Source: CAZSBG01 sp964605145
Lineage (GTDB): Bacteria; Zhuqueibacterota; Zhuqueibacteria; Thermofontimicrobiales; Thermofontimicrobiaceae
Length of the DNA stretch: 64,000 bases
Direction of reading: 5' to 3'
Assembly: GCA_964605145.1 (NCBI GenBank)
Contig: CAZSBG010000014.1
Location: forward strand, 1 to 64,000
Shown: positions 17,736 to 27,333 of the stretch, piece by piece
Layout of the letters: each line of letters starts with the position of its first letter
Position numbering within the stretch: the stretch's first letter is position 1
The notes under the pieces: model-generated
Seen by the model: the letters and a program-made list of their open reading frames with translations, nothing else
The model's database searches: none
What the model was told of the DNA's origin: nothing
Made by a program: the position numbers and the translations under genes

Positions 17736-18209
17736 TTAAAGCGCAAACGTAAGAGAATCAGTTATTTCTTCATGCCATTTTAATAGCGATGCAATGGGTT
17801 GTTTGTTATCCCAATTCACCTGAATAAGCGCTTCGACCTTTTTTTGAACACCCCTGCATTCACCAATGGCAGATATTATTATGAATTCCTTCTGGCTTTT
17901 TTTAGATCTGACACTGAAACGACCGTTTCCAAGTCGCATCTCTTTATAAAAATCCTGGTATGCGTTGTCGCTCCAGTCTTTATTTTTATCTTGAAGCAGG
18001 AATTCTGTAATCGTCATCTCAATCCCCGCCTGTGCGAGATAAAATGCCTTCATGGAAGCCTGGAGAGTGGAGGTCTGGCGATATAAGCCAGCAAGGACAG
18101 TAACCAGGGATATAGCCACAATCATTAACACTGATACCGCAATCATGGTGACAACCAGTATTCCGCCTTCCTCGCCACAAATCCTCAATATAAATTTTTT
18201 GGTTTTCAC
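17736..18209 (-). CDS. PilX/GspK-like minor pilin
   Basis: The 157-residue protein carries EEGGILVVTMIAVSVLMIVAI near its N-terminus, a PilX_N/prepilin-like hydrophobic helix (about residues 13-40) without the usual Phe after the cleavage Gly. It continues with FYLAQAGIEMTITEF, which is typical of PilX/GspK-type minor pilins. The start is GTG 18209, overlapping the previous stop as GTGA. It would prime or cap a pilus or pseudopilus. It lies between two other minor pilins and the PilM-PilN gene, 15 bp before the latter. Confidence 0.65.
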   Translation of the reverse strand: MKTKKFILRICGEEGGILVVTMIAVSVLMIVAISLVTVLAGLYRQTSTLQASMKAFYLAQAGIEMTITEFLLQDKNKDWSDNAYQDFYKEMRLGNGRFSVRSKKSQKEFIIISAIGECRGVQKKVEALIQVNWDNKQPIASLLKWHEEITDSLTFAL

Positions 18210-18706
18210 AATGCACTTCTTTTTGTGATGGTGGTTTGAAATTTCGAACCTGAAACAGAAATTTCCACATGAATGTTCTGAGAGGTAAGTCTCTTAAAGC
18301 TGATGGATGCTATATCGGACAGACCGTTCCGGCCATACTCGGCAACAGGAAAAAGGGGATCCTGTCGCCATTTTGAATGCGCAGTTAACTTTTCTCGAAT
18401 GAGTGATACTTTATTGTTTTGATTATTTACCGTATACCTCACTTTATTTTTTCCTTTGGCCAGTAAAACAGAATTTTTTCTGACACGAATTATTTGACTG
18501 GATTCATGTATATCCGCGCTGAGGTAACGGAACGCATTAATGGTATTATTTGTAATCAAGGCCTGCGAGCTTGATTTGCTCCAATTCATCATGGCTGCCC
18601 GATACATATTTAACACAGCCAAAGAAATCAACCCAAATAACATGATAGCAATAAGTAACTCGACTAATGTAACACCTTTTTCATCATAAACAATTTTCAT
18701 GTGCAT
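18206..18706 (-). CDS. Minor prepilin, PilW/GspJ-like
   Basis: The 166-residue protein has a class III prepilin signal: short basic leader, then DEKGVTLVELLIAIMLFGL, with the prepilin peptidase site after Gly and Glu at mature position 5. The rest of the helix reaches about residue 40 and a beta-rich globular domain follows. The position after a GspI/PilV-like and before a PilX/GspK-like gene suggests the GspJ/PilW role in a minor pilin tip complex. The start abuts the previous stop with no spacer. ATG codons at 18706 and 18700 are both possible starts. Confidence 0.75.
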   Translation of the reverse strand: MHMKIVYDEKGVTLVELLIAIMLFGLISLAVLNMYRAAMMNWSKSSSQALITNNTINAFRYLSADIHESSQIIRVRKNSVLLAKGKNKVRYTVNNQNNKVSLIREKLTAHSKWRQDPLFPVAEYGRNGLSDIASISFKRLTSQNIHVEISVSGSKFQTTITKRSAL

Positions 18707-19075
18707 TCAGTAGTTAGAAATAACAGTAATCAGGCTGTCCGAAAAATCTGACCAATCCACTACAACGCTAATTTTTTTCAAATCGTCTGTCACCGATTCA
18801 ATATTAATTTTGCGTTTAATACCCTGGAAGCGTTCAATTTCATAGCGTTCCTGCTGCACCAGGTCAAAACCCCACTTCATTTTATCAGCAATTACGAACT
18901 CCATGCCGGCCTGAGCAAAATGCAATGCTGTAACCTTTTGCATCAATCGCCTTTGTTTAAGTGCATTCTCTCTGAACACCGATAAAATGCTTACCGCCAG
19001 AACGCTCACCAGCGCCAGCGTTACCAACACTTCAGCAAGAGTGAATCCTTTTTCATTTTGTTTGAGCCATCCCAT
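18707..19075 (-). CDS. Minor prepilin, PilV/GspI-like
   Basis: The 122-residue protein has a class III prepilin signal, NEKGFTLAEVLVTLALVSVL, with cleavage after Gly and Glu at mature position 5. The short globular part and the alanine-rich AGMEFVIADK segment are like PilV/GspI. It is the first of three consecutive minor pilin genes and follows the major pilin-like gene after a 185-bp spacer that holds a nested hairpin. Confidence 0.75.
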   Translation of the reverse strand: MGWLKQNEKGFTLAEVLVTLALVSVLAVSILSVFRENALKQRRLMQKVTALHFAQAGMEFVIADKMKWGFDLVQQERYEIERFQGIKRKINIESVTDDLKKISVVVDWSDFSDSLITVISNY

Positions 19076-19135
19076 ATTTAGTAGAATCGCTTTTCAGGTT
19101 CAAATTATTTATTTTTTGTATTATCAGCAATAATT

Positions 19136-19225
19136 AAAAAAATCGGGAATTGCATTTGGTAAGTCTGATTTATCATTTCTATTTCACGAGACGTGAGATA
19201 CCCGAATTAGCCAATTCCCGATTTT
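19136..19225 (-). terminator. Nested hairpin with T-run after the major pilin gene (possible attenuator)
   Basis: Read on the minus strand, a 14-bp outer stem (plus-strand arms 19139-19152, aaaatcgggaattg, and 19212-19225, caattcccgatttt) encloses a second hairpin at 19181-19199 (atttcacg, aga, cgtgagat). The outer stem ends in a run of seven Ts on the minus strand (plus-strand As 19136-19142). It lies between the major pilin-like gene and the minor pilin genes, so partial termination could set a high pilin to minor-pilin ratio. The long loop is unusual for an intrinsic terminator. Confidence 0.5.
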
Positions 19226-19260
19226 CAAAAGCTTAGAAAAGAAAAGTCTTTTTGCTCATA

Positions 19261-19812
19261 TTAAAAGTACACATATTTATCCGAGAAAGCTGAACTGCCA
19301 AGATTGGCTACGATATTGCCACTATTAGCCTGATAGTACCATCCATATTTGCCACTACCATTTGCAACCTTCTTCTTGAATGCTTCCAGGATATCTTCAC
19401 CTTTGGTGTCAATTTTGACCTTTTTCGCTACATCTTCATTGGTTCCTTCAAAAAATGGATTTGCAGGAAAATCCTGAATGTAGGGACCAAAACGATATTG
19501 TTCATTTTTGGTCTGTGAAGGTTTGCCTTCAGCATCTGTGTACCAGGTTAATTGCCTCACGAAATTGTACTCGCTTCCACTGTGATTATAATCATTTGTT
19601 GTGCAGGGGAAGAAGCCATGATCGGAATGGTAAGCGACCAATGCTTGTCTCAGAATATTCAGGTTAGCCTTGAGTTTGGTTTCCTTGGCGCCTGTTTCCG
19701 AGCCTCGCATATTCATGATTACGATAGTCGCCAGAATTCCGATGATTCCGATGACAATTAACAATTCGACCAATGAAAAACCTTTTTCATTCTTGAAAAA
19801 TCGTTTTCTCAT
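19261..19812 (-). CDS. Major prepilin / pseudopilin, GspG/PilA-like
   Basis: The 183-residue protein has a strong class III signal, NEKGFSLVELLIVIGIIGIL, cleaved after Gly, with Glu at mature position 5. The helix continues into KLKANLNILRQALVAYHSDHGFFP, the GspG-type pattern of a long N-terminal helix followed by a Tyr/Pro loop. It has an excellent ribosome-binding site (AAGGAG at 19820-19825). Such a site and an isolated position between two spacers suggest it is the main subunit. It follows pilC-like by 132 bp. Whether the fibre is a pilus or an internal pseudopilus cannot be told from the sequence. Confidence 0.85.
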   Translation of the reverse strand: MRKRFFKNEKGFSLVELLIVIGIIGILATIVIMNMRGSETGAKETKLKANLNILRQALVAYHSDHGFFPCTTNDYNHSGSEYNFVRQLTWYTDAEGKPSQTKNEQYRFGPYIQDFPANPFFEGTNEDVAKKVKIDTKGEDILEAFKKKVANGSGKYGWYYQANSGNIVANLGSSAFSDKYVYF

Positions 19813-19944
19813 GGTATTACTCCTTAATTTGGTGAATAAAATAAATGAGTTAATTAAACATTAATTTATTGAAATCTGCCCATTATGCGCTTGGTAACCT
19901 ACTACATGGAACAGCAATAAATCCATAAATCATTTCATTTCAAT

Positions 19945-21156
19945 CTATTGAAAACTGCTCACGGCCTTCATTACAGCCGAAATTAACGATACAGCAATAA
20001 ATCCAATTCCCGAAGCTACAACAACCAGTACAATGGGCTCTAAAGATGTGGTAAGAGTCTTTACAGCGTTATCTATTTCACGGTCATATATGTCAGAAAT
20101 TTCGTCGAACATGTGATCTAATTTCCCGGAATTTTCTCCAATCGTTATCATTTGAACAACCATAGGCGTAAACACGCCGGTGCGCTCAAACTCTCTGGAG
20201 ATCTTTTCTCCCATAGATATATTATCGTACATCTTTTCAAATTTTTTAGCCATTGCACGATTATTTAACACATCTATCGCTAATTTTAAATTTTTAAGGA
20301 ATGGCACACCGCTGGTCAACAATGTTCCCATGGTTCTAATGAAACGGGACACCGTTGTTTTGTATATCAGTTTACCCAAAATTGGCACTTTCAATTTAAA
20401 AACATCGTAATAATAACTACCTGATTCAGAATGTATGTATTTAACAATCGCCACAATAAGCGCAATCAGAGCTATTAATACATAATGAAAATTTGCCTGC
20501 ATAAACGCACTGAAATCCAGCAGAAATTTAGTTGATCCTGGCAGTTCCGTGCCGGATGATGAGAGAATATCTGCAAATTTTGGGACGATAAACGTCGTGA
20601 GAAAAACCATCACAACAATGCTCAGAATAATTAAAATGATGGGATAGGCCAGGGCGCTTTTAATTTCCCCCTGAATTTTCTGATTATTTTTTACATATTC
20701 CGCGTATCGATCCAGCACCAAATCCAGTTTTCCGCTTTCTTCCCCGGCTTTTATAATATTTGTGAAAAGCGCAGGAAATATTTTTGGATAACGCGTGCAT
20801 ATTTCCGAGAAATTTCGTCCTTTGGCAATTTCGGTTTTAATCTCCGTCAGGACTCGTTTGAATTCTTTATTTTTAACTTGATTGATGATGACATCAAAGC
20901 CGAAGATTAATGACATGCCGGCTTTCACCATGGTGGAAAGCTGCATTACAAATACAAGCACTTCCTTCTGGCTGACCCGGCTGAATTTTTGCAGAAACCC
21001 GAATGAAATTTCAGTTTTCCGAATCAGGGACACTGCGATGGGATAATAGCCTTCTTCCTTTATTTTAAGCAGGACTTCCTGCTTGCTGCCGGCTTCTACA
21101 ACGCCTTTTACTGATTTTCCGGCGACATCTGTTGCTGTATACGAATATTTTTCCAT
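19945..21156 (-). CDS. pilC: PilC/GspF inner-membrane platform protein
   Basis: The 403-residue protein has the family length. The N-terminus YSYTATDVAGKSVKGVVEA is diagnostic of GspF/PilC. Two T2SSF domains (about residues 65-190 and 270-395) each end in membrane helices (about 170-190, 220-240, 370-395). It organises the pilin at the base and couples to the assembly ATPase. It lies 69 bp after the pilB-like gene, as in most pilus operons. Confidence 0.92.
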   Translation of the reverse strand: MEKYSYTATDVAGKSVKGVVEAGSKQEVLLKIKEEGYYPIAVSLIRKTEISFGFLQKFSRVSQKEVLVFVMQLSTMVKAGMSLIFGFDVIINQVKNKEFKRVLTEIKTEIAKGRNFSEICTRYPKIFPALFTNIIKAGEESGKLDLVLDRYAEYVKNNQKIQGEIKSALAYPIILIILSIVVMVFLTTFIVPKFADILSSSGTELPGSTKFLLDFSAFMQANFHYVLIALIALIVAIVKYIHSESGSYYYDVFKLKVPILGKLIYKTTVSRFIRTMGTLLTSGVPFLKNLKLAIDVLNNRAMAKKFEKMYDNISMGEKISREFERTGVFTPMVVQMITIGENSGKLDHMFDEISDIYDREIDNAVKTLTTSLEPIVLVVVASGIGFIAVSLISAVMKAVSSFQ

Positions 21157-21225
21157 AACAGCTCTTATTCACAAATAAATTTGAAGGATTGATCATTTCA
21201 AACCAAATTAACACTATTATTCAAG

Positions 21226-22908
21226 CTAAACTGATGTCACTCTCAACACTTCTTCAATAGTCGTCAATCCTTTTGTCACTTTAATTAGGCCATCCTCTTT
21301 GAGTGTCCGCATGCCATTTTCCTGTGCTTTTTTCCGAATTTCTTCAGTCGGTTCTCCAGTGATAATCATTCTTCGCACAGCTTCATCTGCGACGAGCAAC
21401 TCGTGGATGGAGGTTCGTTTTTGATAGCCTGTATAATTGCAGTCCGAACAACCGCTGCCTTTGTAGACTTTGCGCAGATCCAGGTAATCCGGGATCTTTA
21501 ATTTTTTCAACGCTTCTTCATCCATTTCCATTTTCGTTTTACAACTCGGGCAAATGCGACGAATGAGCCTTTGGGCCAGCACTGCAATAAGCGAAGATTC
21601 CACGAGAAATGGCTCGAGTCCCATGTCAATCAATCGGGCAATAGCGCCGGGGGCGTCGTTGGTATGCAACGTTGAAAAGACGAGATGCCCGGTAAGGGCG
21701 GAACGTATGGCAATTTCGGCTGTCTCCTGATCGCGGATTTCTCCAATCATGATGACATCCGGGTCCTGGCGTAAAATGGACCGCAACGCGCTGGCAAATG
21801 TCATCCCAGCTTTTGTATTAACATGCACCTGGTTGATGAGCGGCAATTTGTACTCCACCGGATTTTCGACAGTCACAATATTTTTGTCTTTGGTATTGAT
21901 GGCATTTAGCACCGCGTACAGGGTTGTTGATTTACCGCTTCCAGTGGGTCCGGTGATTAGAACAATACCTTCAGTTTGTTTAATGAGCTCTTCCCACTGT
22001 TCTAAAATTCCCGGGTGAAATCCCATATCACTCAGTTTCAAGATGGAGCTTTCTTTGTCCAAAATTCGCAGCACTGCTTTTTCACCTTCGACCGTGGGCA
22101 AAATGGATGCTCGAATATCAATTTCTTTGCCATCAACGCGACGGCTGAACCTTCCGTCCTGGGGAATGCGTCGCTCGGAAACATCCATGTCCCCCATAAT
22201 TTTGAGTCTTGAAGTAATCATCGCCTGAAGGTTTTTCGGCGGTGTGAAAACTTCATGAAGCAGACCGTCTGTGCGGAAGCGAATTCGAAATGTTCCCTCA
22301 TCCGGTTCAAAATGAATGTCGCTCGCCCGATCCCGAATGGCCTGCAAAAGCACAAGGTTCACCAGCTTGATGACAGAAGTTTCATCAGACTCCTCAGTGA
22401 TGTTCACGTCTTCTGTTTCGCTTAAATCCTTCTCCGGCTCCTGCATATCCTCCACAACCTGAGCCATGGAATCCTTGAGACTGTAGAATTTATTAATTGC
22501 AGCCTCAATCTCTTTTGGCTTGGCAATGGAAATAAGTAATTTACACCCGGTGTAATATTTGATCGCATCAATGGCAACCAAATTCAAGGGATCGGCCATG
22601 GCTACGACAAGCTCATTTTCCATCTTTATGATCGGTATCACTTTGTATTTTCTTGCCATGGAAAGAGGAATGGTGTCTATAATGGTTTTGTCAATGGGCG
22701 TGGTATCGAGACGAGTAAACGGAATATTCAAAGATTTACTGATCAGTTCGAACAGTGCATCTTCGGAAATCCACTCTTTTTTGACCAGTACGTCTTCGAG
22801 TTTTTCGCCGGTTTGTTTATGAATATCGATGGCCAGGCTCAATTGTCCCTGGCTAATTCGATTTTCTTCAAGGAGAAGCGTGCTCAATTTTTCTGTCGAC
22901 ATGTTCAT
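21226..22908 (-). CDS. pilB: PilB/GspE assembly ATPase
   Basis: The 560-residue protein has an N-terminal MshEN-type domain (about 5-150), a linker rich in Glu/Asp, an N2 domain with ASDIHFEP, and a RecA-like core with Walker A GPTGSGKST (about 318-326), Asp box VEGEKAVLRI, Walker B VIMIGEIRDQETA and a GLEPFLV segment. A C4 zinc motif (CPSC and CSDC) is typical of extension ATPases. This drives fibre assembly. It is the first gene of the operon; no PilT retraction ATPase is in the window. The start is uncertain between ATG 22908 and ATG 22902, with no strong ribosome-binding site. Confidence 0.93.
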   Translation of the reverse strand: MNMSTEKLSTLLLEENRISQGQLSLAIDIHKQTGEKLEDVLVKKEWISEDALFELISKSLNIPFTRLDTTPIDKTIIDTIPLSMARKYKVIPIIKMENELVVAMADPLNLVAIDAIKYYTGCKLLISIAKPKEIEAAINKFYSLKDSMAQVVEDMQEPEKDLSETEDVNITEESDETSVIKLVNLVLLQAIRDRASDIHFEPDEGTFRIRFRTDGLLHEVFTPPKNLQAMITSRLKIMGDMDVSERRIPQDGRFSRRVDGKEIDIRASILPTVEGEKAVLRILDKESSILKLSDMGFHPGILEQWEELIKQTEGIVLITGPTGSGKSTTLYAVLNAINTKDKNIVTVENPVEYKLPLINQVHVNTKAGMTFASALRSILRQDPDVIMIGEIRDQETAEIAIRSALTGHLVFSTLHTNDAPGAIARLIDMGLEPFLVESSLIAVLAQRLIRRICPSCKTKMEMDEEALKKLKIPDYLDLRKVYKGSGCSDCNYTGYQKRTSIHELLVADEAVRRMIITGEPTEEIRKKAQENGMRTLKEDGLIKVTKGLTTIEEVLRVTSV

Positions 22909-23318
22909 ATTATTACAGCATTCAGATATATGAAATGAAATTGAATATTGTCATTATTATTATCGAAGAAAAATAGCACTTCATTAATATTGAAATATTA
23001 TTTTTTTATTACAATTGTAATATTTTGGCAGGGCTTTTTTTCTATTTCTTAACTGGCTGTAGTTGATTTTTAGGAATGATACATTTATTTAAATTGAGCT
23101 TTGGGCACACAACTTTCAGTGGTTACCTAATTTAAAAAAAGGTTTTGAAAACAACTATAACCCAAGGGATGAAGTATGACAACCGTTTTAAAGATATTTG
23201 TTTTTTAGCTGAAATCTGAAATCTGAACGCTGATAGCTAATTGCTTAATACAGGCATTCTTTTTCAAGATAGTATCTCTGTGTCTCGGTGGCATTTTTCA
23301 TAAGGCTGGATAGTTATA
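22909..23318. other. Intergenic region with heptad-type short repeats
   Basis: No gene is visible in this 410-bp AT-rich gap between the end of a hybrid kinase gene and the pilB-like start. At 23207-23241 is a degenerate 7-base tandem repeat (about five units, agctgaa/atctgaa/cgctgat/agctaat). At 23273-23292 is another repetitive-looking stretch, atctctgtgtctcggtggca. The pilB operon promoter must lie near the left side, but I cannot identify -35/-10 boxes with confidence. Confidence 0.45.
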
Positions 23319-26300
23319 TTAATTATTTTTATGTGCTTTTGACAGCCATGAATGCAATACCCGATACAGTTCGTCAGGATCAATGGGCTTCGAAAGATAA
23401 TCATCCATGCCGGCATCGAAACATTTCTCCCGATCGCCTTTCATGGCATGCGCTGTCAATGCAATAATTGGAATGTCTGCCATGCCAAGCTCCTTTCGAA
23501 TTTTCTGGGTGGCGGTAAATCCATCCATGACTGGCATCTGGACATCCATTAAAATAATATCATACGAGTGTTTCCTCAGGGCATCAATGGCGATTTCACC
23601 ATTCTCTGCCAGATCTGGTTTTATTCCAACGCGATTTAAAAACTCCATAGTCACCTGTTGGTTGACCAGGTTGTCTTCAGCCAATAAAATGCGACCTTTT
23701 TTATCGATCTTCAGCAGAGACTCGCCGTAATTTTCTTTTTCCGCATGGTCCTGTCTATTATTTTTCGGTCGGAATGACGTGCCCAACGCAGTAATCATCG
23801 CATCGAACATCTGACTTTTCTTGACCGGCTTCGTAATCGTCCAGATTTTTTGCAGTTTCTCCAGATCAATCATGCAAGCGTTTTTGCCAAGCGAGGTCAG
23901 CATAATGACCGGCGTATCTTTATACGGTTGCAATTCCCGTATTAAACGCACCAAATCGCAGCCATCCATTTCAGGCATTTGAAAGTCTGAAATGATTAAT
24001 TCATAATCATCTTCCTTTTTCAGTATTTCAATGACCTGTTTGCCACTTTCCACCACCCTGGGATACCCCTTGAATGAGTGCAGCATTTCCTGTAAAATGA
24101 GTCGATTGGTGGCATTATCATCTACAGCGAGCACTTTTAATCCTCGTACATCTGTTGGCAGCACTTCCTCTTTGGTGAATTCACCTTGCTGAATGAGAAA
24201 TTTACCGGTAAAATGAAATGTACTGCCAGCGCCAAGCGTGCTATCGAGCCAAATATCTCCGCCCATCATTTTCACAAGTTGTCGGGAGATGGTCAATCCC
24301 AGGCCGGTTCCGCCAAACTTGCGGGTTGTTGAAGCATCCGCCTGTGTAAAACTTTCAAATATCGCTTTTTGCCGATCTTGAGCTATGCCGACGCCGGAAT
24401 CTTTCACTGAAAAAAGCAATATTGCATACTTGTCAGTTTTCTCTTTTAATTTTACCTGAATGGTCACCTCTCCGCCTTCAGTAAATTTGATGGCATTACC
24501 GACTAAATTCACCAATACCTGTTTTAATCTGGCCGGATCACCGACCAAATGTACAGGCACCTCGTTGTGGATGAATATATTCAGTTCAATATTTTTGTCT
24601 TCCACGCGCTTAATGACAAGATCCGCCACGTTCTCAACAGTGGGCCTCAAATTAAAAGTGGTGTTTTCAAGAAAAATCTGTCCGGCTTCAATTTTCGAAA
24701 GATCAAGTATATCGTTGAGTAACGTCAACAGTTGAGTCGAGCTATTTTTCACCATGGAGAGAAATTGGTGCTGCTGATCTGTCAGGGGGGTGTCCAGTAA
24801 AATTTCTGTTAAACCGATGACACCATTCATTGGCGTGCGAATTTCATGGCTCATATTCGCTAAAAATTCGCTTTTGAACTTGCTTGCATTTTTCAATTTT
24901 GTATTGGCTTCTTCCAGATCATTTTTTGTTGTGCGTAATTCCCGCAACGTTTTTACCAGGTGGGATTTTTGCCTCTCCAATTCAGCGGTTCGCTTTGCGA
25001 CCTCTTTCTCCAGAGCAATCTGGTTTTTTTTCAGTTGATAGGTTCGCAACCGATACAAAAAATACAATATCAAAAATATTGAGATAATCGCCAGGTAAAT
25101 AAACCAGGGTTTCTTCCAAAATGGTGGTAAAATTTGAAATTGAAAACTGGCGGTCTTACTACTCTCCACATTATCCCCGATAACGGCTTTTACTTGAAAC
25201 GTGTAAGTACCAGGAAACAAATTCGTGTAATGTGCCCGTGTATAGGAATTGGATTCCGTCCATGTGTTCTGGAATCCGAGGAGACGATATTGATATTTCA
25301 ACTCCGACGTGTTACTGAAATAGATACCCTTAAACTCAAAAGATAATTCGTTGCAAGTATGTGACAACTTGTTCGCCGCATCTCCGACGAACAGGCTGTC
25401 GCCAATCCAGATTTTCTCAATGTTTATCAGCGGTTGGGATACTTTTTTTGAATAATTTTCAGGGACGAAACAGGAAAGGCCCTCGACAGTTCCAAACCAG
25501 AGGTGACCGTTTGAATCCAACAGGCTGGCTCTGCCATTTGTCTCGTTTTCAATTAATCCTTGATTCATTGTAAAATTGGCGATAACTTTATCAGTAAATA
25601 CGTCGATTCCTTTGCCTGTGCCAATCCATGCACTGCCCTGCTGATCGTGTTGAATGAAATACACATTATCATCCGACAAACCATGCGAATAATCATAATT
25701 GCGAAATCCCTCTTTTTCATTGTAAATACTGAAGCCCCGCCGCGTTGCGATCCATAAATTCCCGGCTGAATCCGGTCGGACGCAAAAAATGTAGTGATCC
25801 TGCAAGCCATCCCTTTCATTGAAAAGCTCTGCAGCGCCGTCCCTGAATTTGACGAGCCCTACGCTGGAGCCAAACCATAAATTGCCATCCGGCGTTTGAT
25901 TGATGTCGGTTACATAGTTGCAATGCACACTATCGGCTTCAGAAATTTTCCGCGTTTTCTTACCATCGAAGCAGAACACACCATACCCTTCCGTTCCGAT
26001 CCACATGTTACCCTGTTCATCTTTGAAAAGAGAAAAAATTCTTGCCTTCGGAAGATTCCAGATTTCCGGCGGTCTTATCAATTTTTCTCCATCAAAAATG
26101 AAAATGCCTTTTCCGCGTGTGCCAATCCAGATCCGATTGTCCCCATCCCTGGCCATTGTATAAACATATTCGTTTTCAATTGACGTAAAATAGTCAGGAC
26201 AAGTAAGCGTGTTATTTTCAATCATGCACACTCCGCCACCGCTGGTACCGACTAATATCTCCCGGTTATTCCATTCAATAATGGAAAAAACAGATGTTTC

Positions 26301-27323
26301 TTTCATGCCGCTTTTTCGAGAATAATTTACGAAGTATTCTGATTTCAGGCGAGCGGCTCCCTTGCCATAGGTGCCAATCCATAAATTATCCTCACGATCC
26401 AGCAATAGCGAAGTAACAAAATTGTGGGGCAATCCATTATTTTTGTAGTAATTTGTAAATGCATCTCCATCAAACATAGATAATCCCTCAAGGGACTTCA
26501 TCCATATTCGGTTATTTCGATCAACGACAAAACCGGACACATACCTGCTGCATAATCCATTTTCAGGAAAAAATGTGGTGAAAGTTTTTCCATCGAACCG
26601 GCATACACCGACACCTCGCGAACTAAACCACATGTTTCCGGCATGGTCTTCTGCTATTGCGACAATTCCTTCTGTGACGGGAAGGACTTCTTTGGTAAAC
26701 ATGCGCTTAATTTGAAAATCCGGTTTTTTTCCGAATACCATTAATTTTAATACACCAGTTTTCGTACCAATCCACAGATAATTTTCATTGTCAACGTACA
26801 GACTCACCACTTCATCATCTTTGAGTTCTGGCAGGGAATGAATAATATGAAATTTATTGTCATCGAAATACGCGAGCTGGTTTCCCGCAGTACAGAAAAT
26901 TCTATCTTCTTTGTCGATAACAATTTCATTCACAAACGAAGAACCAGGGAAGCCTCCCTCTTTGTTGTAATTTTCAAATGAAAAATCCTGATCATTTTTA
27001 TAATCAAATTTGCTGATTCCATCTCGGGTAGCAATCCATAAATTCCCATGTTGATCCTGTTCAAAATCTAAAACTGCGTTATAAACGAGCCCATCACGGA
27101 TAGAGAACGTTTTGAACGAAAACCCGTCATAGCAACTAATCCCCCCATTTGTGCCAAACCAGATATATCCTCTCGAATCCTGAAAAATTGCTGTGACTTC
27201 GGAATTGGCCAGTCCATGATTCGCACTGAACAGCTCAAACGATAATTCCTGCGCCCGGGTTTCTGCAAAGAAATCTATGAATAGGCACAGAAATAAAATG
27301 ATACAAAATGAATATCTCTTCAT
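23319..27323 (-). CDS. Two-component hybrid histidine kinase with N-terminal propeller (HTCS-like), REC-REC
   Basis: The 1334-residue protein has a signal peptide (about 1-24). A periplasmic double-propeller of two-component-regulator repeats (about 25-640; IWFGTNGGISCYDG, LWIGTYGKGAARLK and many copies) is followed by a Y_Y_Y domain (about 655-745) and a membrane helix (about 755-778). A coiled coil leads to HisKA (phosphoacceptor His about 825 in NMSHEIRTPMNG), HATPase_c (KFGGTGLGLTI), REC1 (acceptor in SDFQMPEMDG, about 1112) and REC2 (MDVQMPVMDG, about 1260). No DNA-binding domain is fused. The start ATG has AGGA upstream. It is the last of a row of five related kinases, 10 bp after its neighbour. 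Confidence 0.93.
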   Translation of the reverse strand: MKRYSFCIILFLCLFIDFFAETRAQELSFELFSANHGLANSEVTAIFQDSRGYIWFGTNGGISCYDGFSFKTFSIRDGLVYNAVLDFEQDQHGNLWIATRDGISKFDYKNDQDFSFENYNKEGGFPGSSFVNEIVIDKEDRIFCTAGNQLAYFDDNKFHIIHSLPELKDDEVVSLYVDNENYLWIGTKTGVLKLMVFGKKPDFQIKRMFTKEVLPVTEGIVAIAEDHAGNMWFSSRGVGVCRFDGKTFTTFFPENGLCSRYVSGFVVDRNNRIWMKSLEGLSMFDGDAFTNYYKNNGLPHNFVTSLLLDREDNLWIGTYGKGAARLKSEYFVNYSRKSGMKETSVFSIIEWNNREILVGTSGGGVCMIENNTLTCPDYFTSIENEYVYTMARDGDNRIWIGTRGKGIFIFDGEKLIRPPEIWNLPKARIFSLFKDEQGNMWIGTEGYGVFCFDGKKTRKISEADSVHCNYVTDINQTPDGNLWFGSSVGLVKFRDGAAELFNERDGLQDHYIFCVRPDSAGNLWIATRRGFSIYNEKEGFRNYDYSHGLSDDNVYFIQHDQQGSAWIGTGKGIDVFTDKVIANFTMNQGLIENETNGRASLLDSNGHLWFGTVEGLSCFVPENYSKKVSQPLINIEKIWIGDSLFVGDAANKLSHTCNELSFEFKGIYFSNTSELKYQYRLLGFQNTWTESNSYTRAHYTNLFPGTYTFQVKAVIGDNVESSKTASFQFQILPPFWKKPWFIYLAIISIFLILYFLYRLRTYQLKKNQIALEKEVAKRTAELERQKSHLVKTLRELRTTKNDLEEANTKLKNASKFKSEFLANMSHEIRTPMNGVIGLTEILLDTPLTDQQHQFLSMVKNSSTQLLTLLNDILDLSKIEAGQIFLENTTFNLRPTVENVADLVIKRVEDKNIELNIFIHNEVPVHLVGDPARLKQVLVNLVGNAIKFTEGGEVTIQVKLKEKTDKYAILLFSVKDSGVGIAQDRQKAIFESFTQADASTTRKFGGTGLGLTISRQLVKMMGGDIWLDSTLGAGSTFHFTGKFLIQQGEFTKEEVLPTDVRGLKVLAVDDNATNRLILQEMLHSFKGYPRVVESGKQVIEILKKEDDYELIISDFQMPEMDGCDLVRLIRELQPYKDTPVIMLTSLGKNACMIDLEKLQKIWTITKPVKKSQMFDAMITALGTSFRPKNNRQDHAEKENYGESLLKIDKKGRILLAEDNLVNQQVTMEFLNRVGIKPDLAENGEIAIDALRKHSYDIILMDVQMPVMDGFTATQKIRKELGMADIPIIALTAHAMKGDREKCFDAGMDDYLSKPIDPDELYRVLHSWLSKAHKNN

Positions 27324-27333
27324 TTTTTTCCTG

